Source of the DNA: Sepiola atlantica
Lineage: Eukaryota > Mollusca > Cephalopoda > Sepiida > Sepiolidae
Direction: 5' to 3'
Assembly: GCA_963556195.1 (NCBI GenBank)
Contig: OY744521.1
Location: 126,942,959-127,006,958, forward strand
Length of the DNA stretch: 64,000 nt
Below, one piece after another: positions 26,318 to 38,616 of this stretch. The stretch's first letter is position 1, and every line of letters begins with the position of its first letter. Both the position numbers and the translations under genes were made by a program. Below the pieces are notes generated by a model. It was given only the letters and a program-made list of their open reading frames with translations. It was not told the origin of the DNA and ran no database searches.

Positions 26318-27043
26318 ATGACAGACGCGGGTGTAACCACGATGGTGAAGTCATTCGACGGAAGTACCGACGTTTGTCAGTGGATAAGGAAGGTTGAGCT
26401 GGTCGCGAAACTGAAAAACGTTACGGACCTAGCATCTTTCTTGCCGTTATTTTTGGAAGGAGACGCCTTTGCCCTATATCTCGAGCTTAGCGAAGACGAA
26501 CAACAGAATGCGGAAATTATAAAAATCCGTTTGAAAAGAGCGTTCGCAGAAAGCCCATGTGAAGCGACAGAGATGCTGAAAAATCTACGGTGGGCAGGTG
26601 GGTCCGTCGATGTTTACGCCAATTAGGTGAAGCGATTGGCCGGACTGGCAGGATATGTGGGGCGAGGGTTTGAGACAACGGTCAAGCTATTCTTCACCAC
26701 TGGATTCCCAGAAAATGTTACAAAGGAATTGCAACAGGTGCCCGGATTTGACAATGCCGATGTCCACGCATTAATCCCCATGGCAAAGGTGCTGACGTGC
26801 AGGCGATCCTCGCGGGTGAAGGACGAATCGGCAGTTGCACAGAGCGGTGCACGAGGCCAAGTGAAGGTGGCAATCAAATGTTTTGAATGTAGTGGGCCGC
26901 ACCTCCGGAAAAACTGTCAGAAATATCTGACGCGGATCATATGTTACCGGTGCCAGCAGAGTGGCCACCTAGCCAAGGACTGTCCGGGAAAACGCTTAAT
27001 GGGGTATCATCACAGCGACCAATCTGAATGGAGGTGTGCGTGA
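26318..27043 (+). pseudogene. gag: gag-like protein with two CCHC zinc knuckles, interrupted by one stop
   Basis: One frame of 242 codons from the ATG at 26318 to the TGA at 27041-27043 is open except for a TAG at codon 103 (26624-26626). The N-terminal part (about residues 1-100) is capsid-like: KSFDGSTDVCQWIRKVELV, a helical stretch with FLPLFLEGDAFALYLELS, and KIRLKRAFAESP. The C-terminal part has knuckle 1, C188-x2-C191-x3-H195-x4-C200, one residue shorter than the standard spacing, and knuckle 2, C209-x2-C212-x4-H217-x4-C222, canonical. Such proteins package retroelement RNA into particles. No protease or pol frame follows. The stop is either an inactivating mutation or a read-through site; a single decayed copy favours mutation. 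The ATG is preceded by a pyrimidine-rich leader and is the first in the transcript. Confidence 0.85.
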
Positions 27044-27115
27044 AGGGTCACCACGGAGATCACAGCGAAGCCGGCGACCTCCAGTGTGGACTTCAGACTA
27101 TGTAATGTGATCAGA

Positions 27116-27128
27116 GATCAGGGGGTGA
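27116..27128 (+). other. Polypurine tract before the 3' LTR
   Basis: ATCAGGGGGTGA directly abuts the TGTTG start of the 3' LTR. It is short and interrupted by pyrimidines but correctly placed for plus-strand priming. Confidence 0.5.
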
Positions 27129-27477
27129 TGTTGTATATTTGAATGAGACGACGACAAACGTACAACTTACCTCGTGTGGGGATCCGGGCACAACGAAAGA
27201 AAAGAAAGAGAAGGAGCAATGCGTTTTTATGGGAAGGAAGTACTTCCGGCGGAAACGGAAGTGCTTCCGGCGGAGAGGGATTGTGGGAAGGAGGCCGCAC
27301 TATAAGAGCAATCAATGTTTGGGTAAGAGCGGCGGGGCAGTTGCCTGAGAAACACGTAGTGCCGTCGTCTAAAGTGATAGAAGGAAGAAGAGAGAGAACG
27401 AAAGGGAAGAAGAAGGAGAGAAAGAGGAATTTATTTTTTATTTCGGGTTGCTACCTACTGCCCGAAACTTAAGAACA
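27129..27477 (+). repeat. 3' LTR (349 bp)
   Basis: Near-identical to 25897-26270 apart from one missing 21-bp enhancer unit, a missing triplet, a one-base indel and about six substitutions. It ends AAGAACA followed by the CAAAT duplication. Confidence 0.93.
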
Positions 27478-27482
27478 CAAAT

Positions 27483-27759
27483 CCACCATAATGTTGAGAG
27501 ATTTACTTCTTTTTTTTTCTCTCTGAATCGTTTTCTCCAACTTAAACAATTTTTTTTTCTCCCTCATATCTCATTCGATTTTCTTAGTTTTTAATTTATC
27601 ATTCTGACGTTTCCTCTTAGAGGGTCAGACGATAAGGCCTTAAGGAAAATTTTAGCAATTTGCTTCTTTTTTTTTCCCCACCCGCCCGTTTCATTGATTT
27701 AAAAAAAAGATGTTTCCTCTGAAATTTATCGTACGATTTTGTTGTACGCGAAATTTACT

Positions 27760-27761
<2 letters not shown>
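27483..27761. other. AT-rich non-coding sequence
   Basis: Pyrimidine tracts only; nothing recognised. Confidence 0.45.
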
Positions 27762-27803
<42 letters not shown>

Positions 27804-27900
27804 TCCACAGACAGGTCTTCGGTGTGGATAGCAGTGGCGAGTTTTTCACGACGTGATTCACCTAGCAGTCAGGGTTTATATACCTACGCTATTACATTCG
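27762..27900 (-). mobile_element. (TA)n with related SINE-like flank
   Basis: A (TA)n run (27762-27800) is followed by TCATCCACAGACAG, matching TCATCCACATACAG after the array at 2730-2792. It is a second, more diverged member of that dispersed family. Confidence 0.4.
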
Positions 27901-28204
27901 CTCCGATAGTAAGGGAAATTATAGTGCTTATGTTTTTGTTTACAATTGCACTACTGGTTAACGAAGCGAACTATCTTCTAATTACGAGGACTAATGCTTA
28001 ACTCCGAGTTTAAAATGTTATTTCTCTCCTAGAGATCTTAACCCACTTGTGCGGAGCAAATATAGTCAGACAGCGAGAGAGAGAGGGGGATAGTTCGTAT
28101 TAGTGTCTATATACAAACACACCCAAATCAGCATAGCTGGTATGTTTAGCCGTAATTAGCAATCTGCCTAATGTGCCATTCCTTCTCGTTTCCTCCACTC
28201 AAAA

Positions 28205-28285
28205 ACACCATGGGGCACGAGTGTTGCAATAGATACTAACACGGACTATCGGATCGGCTAAGTCGGGTTCAAATCCAATCGGATC
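28205..28285 (+). mobile_element. tRNA-derived SINE remnant
   Basis: AGATACTAACACGGACTATC followed by GGGTTCAAATCC (B-box at 28266-28276). The A-box part is degraded. It is not a tRNA gene because no cloverleaf can be drawn. Confidence 0.55.
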
Positions 28286-28335
28286 ATTCGCATTCACTTT
28301 CGCATTACTATTTAATGAAATTATACAATTAACTT

Positions 28336-28513
28336 CTCATCATGGGTACTCGAGGTTTCGCAAACAGTAACTGCGAAAGCGCCGATTTCGATTGCTCCTC
28401 AGCCCATGATGAAAGATTTTAAGTCATCACGGTTTTCTTTATCACGGGTTGTCTTCTAGTTGAGCGGTGTGGCCACAGTCACCGTTCGCGAAAGCCCAGG
28501 TAACCATGATGAG
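28336..28513. mobile_element. Small MITE (178 bp) with about 26-bp TIRs
   Basis: Left end CTCATCATGGGTACTCGAGG then TTTCGC. Right end GCGAAAGCCC then AGGTAACCATGATGAG. These are inverted complements with a few mismatches. TAATTA-like sequence flanks the right end and AATTAA the left, so the target duplication is uncertain. Non-coding. Confidence 0.6.
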
Positions 28514-28556
28514 TAATTACTTGTGACTGGTTCATTTTTCTGCGATTACGACAATT

Positions 28557-29649
<1,093 letters not shown>

Positions 29650-29735
29650 TTTCAGTGGAATGTGTTGGATTTGAACCTGGCACATCCAGGTTCTCAGTCC
29701 GCGTCGATACCAACTAAGCCATTATGTCCACAACA
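29650..29735 (-). mobile_element. tRNA-derived SINE
   Basis: Minus strand: ATGGCTTAGTTGGTATCGAC (A-box) then GACTGAGAACC and CCAGGTTCAAATCC (B-box, 29667-29679). A-box to B-box spacing is tRNA-like. The middle block CGCGGACTGA resembles the SINE-like pieces at 33750 and 53680. Confidence 0.65.
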
Positions 29736-30791
29736 TTTGTTTGTTTACTTTAGTTTGAATGTTCATATTTAGTTTACAAAGGACACGTGACAATATTCAC
29801 ACATAAGAGAACTAGTATTTAATTCACGCTATTGAACTTATTCTATCATTTTTTTCTCTTTCTTTTCTTTTTTTCACTCCTTATTTTCATTTTTATTTTT
29901 CTCTTAGGAAGTAACGATCTATCATATCCCCATTCATTAGAAAAACTCAAAACACCATGTCAGTCAGGCGTAATTTATTATTTATTAATAATGTTGCGTA
30001 AGGCCCACGTGGACTTATCTCTTCCAGTTTGTTCTCTTTTCCTAAAACGTAAAAAATAAAAGAGCAGCATTTTATGATGAACGTGTTTAACGAAAACAAT
30101 CTATGAACTGAAATCTATTGGAAACTTTATTTCGGTGGGTTTAAATATAATAAACCAACCGTAGCCTCTTTTGTACATTTAAAGATACCGTGAATGCAGA
30201 TAAGAGCTTTATTGTAGATATAGATCCGATATGTAAGGAGTGCCAACGTGTGGTAATATATAATTAACTTAATAATTTTTCCATCTAAAAATTAATTAAT
30301 TATATACGTGGATTAATATAATATTTAGTCAGCTCCTATAGTATTTACAGGTTTCATAGAAACCAAGATAATTTTCATAGTTATTTAGGTGTTAAGGATG
30401 AATAGAACGAGGGAGAAAAAAAATTATACAGGAAGTAAAGTTATATCTAAGGATCACAAACTGTTTATAGTGTACAAATGTTATCCATTTGCCATATAGA
30501 GTTAAGGGAGGAATAACTTAGGGGTTAAGGTACCTTAAAGTGGTTATATTTGTACCAGTTTTTATGTATACAGGCGGACAGAACCTCATATTTTTAAAGA
30601 AGGGGACCTACGTTTCATAATGGGTAAGGCTTCCTCTCTACATGGTCTGCAATACCTGTCTAAGGGCATATACGGCCTAATTTGTTTAATTATATGCCAT
30701 TTAGGGTTGTAGGGAATGTTATTATTCTTAAGGTCCCAGATATGGTTAACCAGTGATGTAAATTTTGAGAGGTGTTAAGGTATATATTTAT
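29736..30791. other. Unassigned, mostly non-coding
   Basis: The stretch 30420-30790 has less biased composition and runs straight into a (GATA)n array, as a retroelement tail would, but shows no open frame. Confidence 0.4.
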
Positions 30792-30854
<63 letters not shown>

Positions 30855-30855
30855 T
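30792..30855. repeat. (GATA)n tetranucleotide microsatellite
   Basis: About 15 perfect AGAT units. Confidence 0.95.
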
Positions 30856-31150
30856 GTTTAATGGTTATGAAAAGCATATTCCCGTGAACCTGAGTATGTC
30901 ACAAGGTCACGTGTGCAATTGCATTAGCGAATGACTAATCGTTCAATGTCGTCCAATCTCTATTTCGCGCGTGTTTGTGTTTGTTTAATTATTCCATTGT
31001 CCCTTCCGAATGTTACGCCGGCACACGTTGCCATGGAAATAATATCGGTCTCGGGGGAACGTTGACTCCCAGCATTTACGATGAGTGAATACAAATCCCG
31101 ATGTTATTCATAGGCATTCGTGCACTCATTAGAATGTCATTATATTACGC

Positions 31151-31225
31151 GTCTACTGTAGTTCAACGGTTAGCGAGTTGATCTCGACATTCATTTGCTC
31201 TGGCCCTGTTTCGAATCTTGGAACA
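31151..31225 (+). mobile_element. tRNA-like SINE head or tRNA pseudogene
   Basis: TAGTTCAACGGTTAGCGAG (A-box like) is followed about 40 bp later by TTTCGAATCTTGG (B-box like). The arms do not form a full cloverleaf and no acceptor stem is evident. Confidence 0.5.
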
Positions 31226-31783
31226 TCTGATTGACGGAGTGTCTGCCAAATAATAACATTAATATATCCGTGATATACTAACACTGAATGCACGGTTAAA
31301 GAAAGCAACAGTACAACAATATTATTTTATATAAAACCACAATGATGTGAATACGATATGAATAACACATAAATGTCCCTATACAGATTAAATACGCGTG
31401 GTGGCATAAATACAAGTCGTGCGTGACACGCAAAAAGAAGCACACCGCATCAAGTAGACTTACTAACTACACAAGTCATCATTGGCTTTTATTTATAGAC
31501 TTTCTTTTAATGGCCTTGTGACATACTAAAGACCACACAAATATTTTTCATAATCATGTTTCATAATCAAAAGAGAGCCTTTGGGCAATTGACATATACC
31601 CTGTTAGATTATGCTGAGGGAGAGAGAATGAGGGAGAGAGACCTGTTTTCGAGTAACCATCGTGTGACTCCCTGTGGGGGTGACAATCAAGTTATTAGAA
31701 ACCTCTCTGGGAGATAATTGTATCGTTACATGAGATCGAAATAAACATCAATTTGTATTCTTAAGATGATCCCATTCAATCTG

Positions 31784-31899
31784 CGTGTGATAGACCAACG
31801 AAAATGCTATTTAAATCTTGACGAACGTGACAGACCAACGAAAAGTCTATATAATCTTGACGAACGTGACAGACCAACGAAAAGTCTATTTTTGATATA
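31784..31899. repeat. Three tandem copies of a 39-41-bp unit
   Basis: Units begin at 31784, 31826 and 31865 and share GACAGACCAACGAAAAGTCT followed by TAATCTTGACGAA. The last two are nearly identical. The repeat lies downstream of the minus-strand gag fragment and could be LTR enhancer repeats of the same element. Confidence 0.8.
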
Positions 31900-32202
31900 A
31901 GAATGACAAACTGATCGACGGAGAAAGTAACTCATAGAGATTCGTGGACGATTTCGAAAATTAAATACAGACATGATCTCCTGCCTCCGATTAACCTTCT
32001 TTTTTCTCTCAAACAAACTGTTTTGACAAGAAAATCGTCTATTTTAAGCAATAAACATCTACCTATATCCGAGACGCGTACCTGCACTGTTAGCTGCGTG
32101 CAGTTGAGTGATTCTGGCAGGCTGTGTCGCAGCCACAACTATTACCCCACATCAACATTGTCTTTCATCAATGCTCAGGCTTGAGCCACAGCTCTTCTAA
32201 GG

Positions 32203-32690
32203 TCAGATCATCCACCCTAGAGTAGGGCCACAACAGCCTTTTTCACGGGTAGGAACGTCGCGTTCAAACACGTACAGCATCACATGATCTGTTATTTCTC
32301 CAAATAGGACTGACAGTTTCCGCAAATCCGCCAAATACACATCTACGGTCTCACCCAGACGCAACACACGTACCTCAAACTTCTCATACGCCGTTAATCT
32401 GTCATCGGCAAAGGCAGTAAATAATGCTTCTTTAATTCGCGCTGCGCCGAATTTCTCTTCTTTAGTTAGTTGTTGATGAATGCGAACGCTCCCCCAGTTA
32501 GACAAAGTGGGATGACATGATCAAGCCACTTCAAACCAGATAAGTCAGACACTAATTTTACTTTCTCAATCCATTCATCGACTGTATTGGGTGGTTTTTT
32601 TCGTCTGTCAGGGTCAAAGAAAAAACTTGGATTAAGCGTCTCTCTTCCAATGGAAAGTAATCCATGCAGTTTTGTTTCAAACAATTTCGT
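32203..32690 (-). pseudogene. LTR-retrotransposon gag fragment
   Basis: Two overlapping minus-strand frames (32466-32684 and 32203-32505) form one protein broken by a frameshift near 32470-32500. The first gives VDEWIEKVKLVSDLSGLKW with VIPLCLTGGAFAF; the second gives RIKEALFTAFADD and ETVDVYLADLRKLSVLFG. The order (a W-I-x-K-V helix, a L-x-G-x-A-F-A block, R-I-K-x-A-x-x-x-A-F-A, then VDVY) matches the gag at 26318, so they are distant relatives. No zinc knuckle or pol follows at lower coordinates. It may belong with the tandem repeat at 31784-31899. Confidence 0.7.
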
Positions 32691-33048
32691 CGTCTACGTT
32701 CGTTCGTTTGATCGTCTTATTATTTGTGGGAATCAAATAATGTTTAAAAACAGACGAAAATTGATAAAGAAAAAAGGAAAAACGAAATGAGAAAGACGCG
32801 AGGATTAAAAAGATATACAGAGATATAGGGAGATTGGAAGTTGATAGAGAGGGAGACAGATGGAGAGAAAGAAAGAGAGAGGGACAGAGAGAAATTATAG
32901 AGAGAGAGAGATGAAAGAAAAATGAATTAATTCGTAGATATAAATAAATTCTTTATTTGAACTTCTTTCTCAGCAGCCTCCAAGACGTTCGGACACGCAC
33001 ATACAGCCAGACACACGACAAATGCGCGCACACCTACATACACCTATA
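32691..33048. other. Purine-rich and unassigned sequence
   Basis: GA-rich tract around 32810-32920; no gene seen. Confidence 0.45.

Positions 33049-33080
<32 letters not shown>
33049..33080. repeat. (CA)n microsatellite
   Basis: Pure CA run. Confidence 0.9.
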
Positions 33081-33082
<2 letters not shown>

Positions 33083-33744
33083 TACACTTCCGAACAGTCC
33101 ATTAAAGAACAAAAAAATAAATAATTCATTTTGGCCTTATTAATTGTATGCTCCAATTAATACAGAATTGCACTAATACGCGTATTTTTTATATTGAATT
33201 TCATTGCAAACACGTATTTAATTTCTGTCCCTTGACGCTACATAATCTCTTTAAACCATGGCCTTGTCCCAACATTGATCCATATTTCTAATTACTTACA
33301 GTGTAATTTTTACGCAATAACAGCCAATCATACGCATCACTCATATATATTCTCTTCTAAGCGCACTTCTCACGCCTACATGATAAAACACATATAAACA
33401 TACGGAACGAAAACCAATATAAGCGGAATACAAGAAACAAAACAGCAGAGTGAGGCGTGTCAATTTATTTAGATATCGTTTATCTGTCCCTGGATGGCTG
33501 AGATGCTTGTCAGGTCCGCTAGAGGGCGAGAAACTCGGTTAACGATGAAAAGAGCTACTTAGGATGATAACATGCGCCTTTTTGTAGTGCACATTCACAA
33601 TGCAACGCTTAATCTCTGGCAATTGGTGCTGATGATTCCATATCAAAACAGAGATAGGTTTCTACCCTTGAGGAATATGAGATTCGTACCAAAAGTCTTT
33701 TAGGTTTTGTTTTTTTTCGCCTTCATTTGACGGAGATTATATTA

Positions 33745-33828
33745 TGTAACGACGCGGACTGACAACTCGGTTGTGCCATGTTCGTGTCTCGTCAAATCCA
33801 TCTAGTTTTAAGGTGGTGGTGGTGGTGG

Positions 33829-33924
<96 letters not shown>

Positions 33925-33925
33925 C
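33745..33925 (+). mobile_element. Truncated tRNA-derived SINE with (GGT)n(GAT)n tail
   Basis: GTAACGACGCGGACTGACAA then TTGTGCCATGTTCGTG resembles the SINE at 53650 (TTAACGACACGGATGACAAC then GTGTGCCACGTTCG). It runs into GGT units (33814-33829) and a pure GAT array (33830-33922). The poly-Met frame is an artefact. Confidence 0.6.
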
Positions 33926-35164
33926 GACGATGACGATGACGATGAAGGGTCGTCATTTAGCAAATGCTAAATTCATCTTATTTCTTCAATAATGTAGATG
34001 AAGGAAACACCACTGTGTTTGTCTTAAAACAACAGTTCATTGTTACAAATAATAAAGGTTAGTTAGAGATGCTGAATGTCTACAGTTCAGTATACTGAAT
34101 ATTTTGGTACTTGTTTAAATGTTCCTTAGTTTGTTTGGATGTCCGTTTGTTTTGAGTTCCATTTTGTTTGTGTATATTTTTACCTTTTTCACTAGCTGTA
34201 GCTAGAGTAGCAGTAGTATGAGTAAGAGTTAAGGGCTCTTTAGATAGGCATCTTTGGTGCGTTTTCTGACTTCGTTGTGCGCGTTGTTGTTGTTTGCTGT
34301 TTTTTCAGCATCTTATGAGTGTGTCAGTCTGAATAAAAACTTTCTTTTTTTGTCAGAGGACGGTTGTTTATATTGATGTGGTACAAGGAACGCCGATCGA
34401 TCCTGAGGCGAACTTGACTAAAGAATGTAGCAAGATGTGTTATTCTGAATATCAAAATATCGCACTAATATTGTTTCCAACCCAATTAAAAGGACACAGT
34501 ACTATAACTGTCTGACCCTCGAAAACATCAGCCCTGTTTTTGAAATAACTGAGAGTAAAGGTGTCTATCCTCCTCGTCCCTGGTATAACCTTTTTCATCG
34601 TATTTACTGAATTAACCGCAGAAAGTTGTCGTTAAAAGCTTTTTTCCTATTTTTTTTATTTTTTTTACTTTCCTTTTATCATAGATTAATATTTATTTCA
34701 TTTTTAGAACGCCCAACCACATAAAGTTTTCGTCAAAAAATAACAAAACTCCGTTACTATCACATGCTTTTTAAAACTTGCGTGTTTACCAAATGAGCCG
34801 CAGATCGTGAAACCATGTTGCTATAAACATTTAAATTATTGTTGATAACGTAATGTTGTCTTAATCTATATACAAATAAATAACTTTCCAAATATTCAAT
34901 CTTTTCACACATAAGAATTTTATATATTTATTTTTAACACTAAAATATTATAGGTTAATTCCTATTTCATCTCAATTACTTATTTTCGGTTTAGTCAAAT
35001 AATTAACTATCTTTCTTTCGTTCCTCTTTTTTTCAATTTTCGTATATTTTTGTTTTTGTTGGGGATGGGGCATCTCCCCCACTATTTCTGATACTCCAAC
35101 CGAGATATCTTTTTAAGATTCTAACCGTCCCTTTAAGAGCAATTGTTTGTATTTATCTTGAACT
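33926..35164. other. Non-coding sequence, nothing recognised
   Basis: AT-rich with poly-T tracts. Confidence 0.45.
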
Positions 35165-35416
35165 TGTTTCACCGGGTATATTTACCAGGTAGTTTCTGAA
35201 ATTCTTTTTCATTATATCGGTTGCTCCTATAATTACTGGAATGATGGAGATCTTCCTAAGGTTCCAGTTTCTTTTGATGCTGTACATAAGATATTCGTAT
35301 TTGGTTATTTTCTCCCGCTCATCTCGGTTTAAACCATCATCATTAGGGACTTTTTGAGTGTATGGGTATGTGTGTGGGTGACCCAAAAAAAGAATCATCA
35401 TCATCAATAGCGTCAC
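35165..35416 (-). pseudogene. LINE C-terminal fragment
   Basis: The minus-strand frame reads VPNDDGLNRDEREKITKYEY, SIKRNWNLRKISIIPVIIGA and MKKNFRNYL. The arrangement D-x-x-L-N-R-x-E-x-E-K-I-x-K-Y then W-x-x-x-x-x-I-x-x-I-P-V-I-I-G-A is common at the C-terminus of LINE polyproteins in octopus transcripts, from memory. A related, more damaged copy lies at 43640-43890. No reverse-transcriptase core is attached. Confidence 0.65.
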
Positions 35417-36107
35417 ATCATTTAGGAATTTTACTAAATGAAACGCGGATGGTGCATTTACAGTTTATCAAATTTGTATTTCACTATTTTATTTGCTTTT
35501 TATAGGATTTTCACAGTTCAGTTTCGGTTGAGTTGTTAAAAGATGAAAAACAAAACATATATAATAACAACACTCCCTGCAAACACTGGGTATACACAAC
35601 TAGTTCATAATAAAACCAACTTTCTTTCAAAGAACTCTTTGAATTCACTGAAATCCCAAATGGCAGCCTTGCCTGATACGGGGTGGGAGACTTACTTACG
35701 AGATCTTGTATTCGAGCCGATGAAAATGGAACGCCAACTTGGAAGTAACAACATAACCAAATGGCCGAGGTGATGTCAGCAGACACAACGGTTTATATCT
35801 CCTAAGAAAAAGTCAACTGCCATTAACCTGATATAGAGAATGTACTGATATCATCTTCCTTATAAAATGAACTATCCCGAGTATCAGTTCACTGACGACA
35901 ATGCTAGCCTTCATGAATACGACGTTACTAGTACAACCAAGCCGTTAATCATATACATTACAAGACTACCTATTGCATTGTTTACTATAACTACCTATTG
36001 CATTGTTCACTTGCCCTTTTTCATTTGTATGTTGTTATGAAATACATTCAGATAACATTACAAAAAACGAACATCAGTCAGTCGTGAATTTGCATACCTC
36101 CACCTGA
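35417..36107. other. Non-coding sequence, nothing recognised
   Basis: A 76-codon frame at 35543-35773 has no recognisable domain. Confidence 0.4.
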
Positions 36108-36635
36108 CAACGTAAAGATGGGTCAAAAGCTTATCTGGGTTTTAATTCTTCATATCATATAAAATATTCCCGAAGTTATGCCATGGAAATATTGATAACT
36201 AAAAACGTATTTATCTTATCAAGCTAAAATTGTGCATGGTTGTTACTGTCACAAAGAGCATCAAATGAATATATCAAATTTGGAAAAATCTTAAATTAAA
36301 ATTCAGGAAAAAATTCGACTTTGATCGTACTTTTCAATGTTGGATGTCAAATGTAAAAGTCATATAAGATGCAGTACTTAATTGGCTACAATATGAACTA
36401 AATAGCGAGTCTCTATGATGAACAGAACCGAATTTATCGACTAAAGTGTGATTTTCTACCATCTCCGTGACCTTGACCTTTGATATAGATATCCAAAACT
36501 TAATTCAGTTCTAAGTTAGACAATGACCGATATTTTTACCAAGTTTGATAATGATGTGTCAAGCGATGTGAACGCTTGACTGTACGCAAACAAACAAACA
36601 TAGTGACAAACAAACTCGACCGAAAACGAAAGACA
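36108..36635 (+). mobile_element. Dispersed repeat, copy X
   Basis: Shares with 37813-38225 the blocks CAACGTAAAGATRGGTCAAA, AAATTGTGCAYGG, ATCAAATTTGGAAAAAT, GTGTGATTTTC, TGACCTTGACCTTTGA and AAACTCG.CCGAAAAC. This copy has about 100 bp extra in the middle. The same core seems to occur in many invertebrate genomes, from memory. Class unknown. Confidence 0.65.
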
Positions 36636-36970
36636 AATATTTTAAAGTTTATATTTGAATGTTCAAGTCGATGAAAAATGAATCGTCGAAGGTTCACTGA
36701 AGTTCGGGGTCAATTATCCAAATAAATAGAAACCAGGGAGCAGAGTCATCAAATAAACACAGTCTATCCTGTTCAATAACATCCCACTAACTCCATTAGA
36801 AACAGCACAAAAATCTACTTCAATCCTACTATAAAATAGTACTGGACGACCAAAAGCAATCTGGTTCAAGGAAAATACAGACATTAAACAGGGGCATGAT
36901 AATCTACACCATATAAACATAAAAGCTTGGAATTCAATTATTGGCAGTATAATCTTAACAAAATTAACTG

Positions 36971-37032
36971 AAGAAGAAGAAGAAGAAGAAGAAGAAGAAG
37001 AAGAAGAAGAAGAAGAAGAAGAAGAAGAAGAA
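36971..37032. repeat. (GAA)n microsatellite
   Basis: Pure trinucleotide run; the poly-Ser minus-strand frame across it is an artefact. Confidence 0.95.
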
Positions 37033-37812
37033 CCGCGGGCGGGAATAGCTTTACTCAACATAAACGACAACCACCTGGGATATTTTTTTTTTAAAGGAAC
37101 ATTTTCCTTTGTCAACGTTTAAAAAATGTTCATCATCAGCAAATTGTGTAACGAGAATTTCTCCATGCGAATTTGTATGTATTTTTGTTTGTTTCAGTGG
37201 AAGAGTGGGGGAGGGTAATAATTGTTTCATTTCCATGAGGTCGGCGATAAATGAAACCCGGGGTCGCCATCTTAAAATGTTATTCCTCGTTGCTGGAATC
37301 TTGCTTAGTATTAATAGACGAACACGGCCACGCCGATAATGGCAACATTGATTTATTTAATAATGCAAATCAATCTCACCGGCCGAGGTTGTTGCATCAT
37401 ATATTCCGAGAAAAATTGTATTTTCAGGTTGACCATGGCAAACGTCTCACATCCTACATGAAGCGTACACTGTCCTTCGCCAACTGAATACTTAACTACC
37501 CCTCTCTTTTTACACCTGATCCTACTCAACCAAATAAAGCATCTAGTATCTCTCAACCCCGCCCACTTTCATTGTCTAACACAAAGTGGAATAATTACAT
37601 TGAAAATCTCCAAGTTAACGTTGGTCTGATTCAAAGAACTTTAATACCGTAACTCATTTGTTTACTTATGCTTACTCTTACATTTCGGGGTGGGGGGGGG
37701 GGGTATATTACATAATTACGTAATACTTGCCTATTCAGCACTTCAATTGTTAAGAACTATCAAAAAGACGAAAAGATATTGTTTTAGTAATAATCCAGAA
37801 TATAAATCAGTC
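37033..37812. other. Unassigned sequence with a poly-G tract
   Basis: A run of G at about 37688-37701. Several short frames overlap here on both strands with no recognisable domain. Confidence 0.4.
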
Positions 37813-38225
37813 GAGCAACGTAAAGATAGGTCAAAGTCTTATATGGGCCTTAATTCTCAATATTGTATGAAGTATTTCCAAAAGTGTGCCATAGAAACAC
37901 TGATAGCTCAAAAACTATTCATCCGATCAGGCTGAAATTGTGCACGGTGCTTGCAGTTATAAAAGAGCATCAGAACTGTCCATCAAATTTGGAAAAATTC
38001 AGTCGCTATTACGAACAGAATAGAAGTTATCGTCAAAAGTGTGATTTTCACATTTTCTGTGATCTTGACCTTTGACCTAGATATCCTTAAATTAAATCAG
38101 TTCTAAGATTATAATCGATATTTTGATAAAGTTTGGTGACGATTGGTCAAGTGATGTGGGCGCTAGGCTGTACATAAACATACAAACTCGTCCGAAAACA
38201 TAACCTCTGCTTTGGCGGAAGTATG
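37813..38225 (+). mobile_element. Dispersed repeat, copy Y
   Basis: Same family as 36108-36635, same orientation, about 1.2 kb apart. The right end AACCTCTGCTTTGGCGGAAG is retained here and lost in copy X. Confidence 0.65.
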
Positions 38226-38526
38226 AAGTGATCAAGGCATTCTTAGTTTATCCCGATAGTTTAACACCATGATAAACTGTTTTGACCTGATCTAACCAGT
38301 TACTCCGGGTTAATCCAAAACAAAGTCCTACATATTATTACAGATTATTCAATGTCTGGTAAAAGTTACAAAACAAACACTAAATAAATATTTGACGATT
38401 TAAATAGCGTAACACGAGTCATAAAGATAAGAGACCAGACAGACATGTACGTGTGTCCCGATTCTCCGGGGGATAGTTAAATCGCATTTGTGGGAGGGAG
38501 GATTGCGAAGCCATCTCTCTCTTAAT

Positions 38527-38527
38527 T

Positions 38528-38564
<37 letters not shown>

Positions 38565-38566
38565 CT

Positions 38567-38599
<33 letters not shown>

Positions 38600-38616
38600 T
38601 CTTCCTCTCTCTCCCT
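38527..38616. repeat. (CT)n-rich tract with (CTAT)n interruption
   Basis: Interrupted CT and CTAT units. Confidence 0.9.

Larger units (their letters stand above)
25897..27477 (+). mobile_element. Non-autonomous gag-only LTR retrotransposon
   Basis: The element is structurally complete: 5' LTR, short leader, a gag-type frame with two zinc knuckles, a purine tract and a 3' LTR. It is flanked by a perfect 5-bp duplication CAAAT (25892-25896 and 27478-27482). Both LTRs start TGTTG and end AACA. Between gag and the 3' LTR there are only about 85 bp, so protease, reverse transcriptase, RNase H and integrase are all absent. There is no room for a deletion scar other than a clean one. The organisation matches the class described in plants as terminal-repeat elements with a GAG domain. 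Mobilisation would need pol proteins from a relative. The two LTRs differ at about half a dozen bases and three indels, so insertion is not very recent. Confidence 0.9.

Noticed and set aside
31151..31225. Functional tRNA gene
   Set aside because: A- and B-box-like motifs are present but there is no acceptor stem or cloverleaf. The same holds for 28205, 29650, 46905 and 53650.
33771..33992. Poly-Met frame
   Set aside because: Translation of a (GAT)n array joined to a SINE.
36714..37115. Poly-Ser protein on the minus strand
   Set aside because: Translation of the (GAA)n array with chance flanks.
37109..37556. Overlapping 60-80-codon frames on both strands
   Set aside because: Mutually overlapping, no domain, no context; consistent with chance in a locally less AT-rich block.
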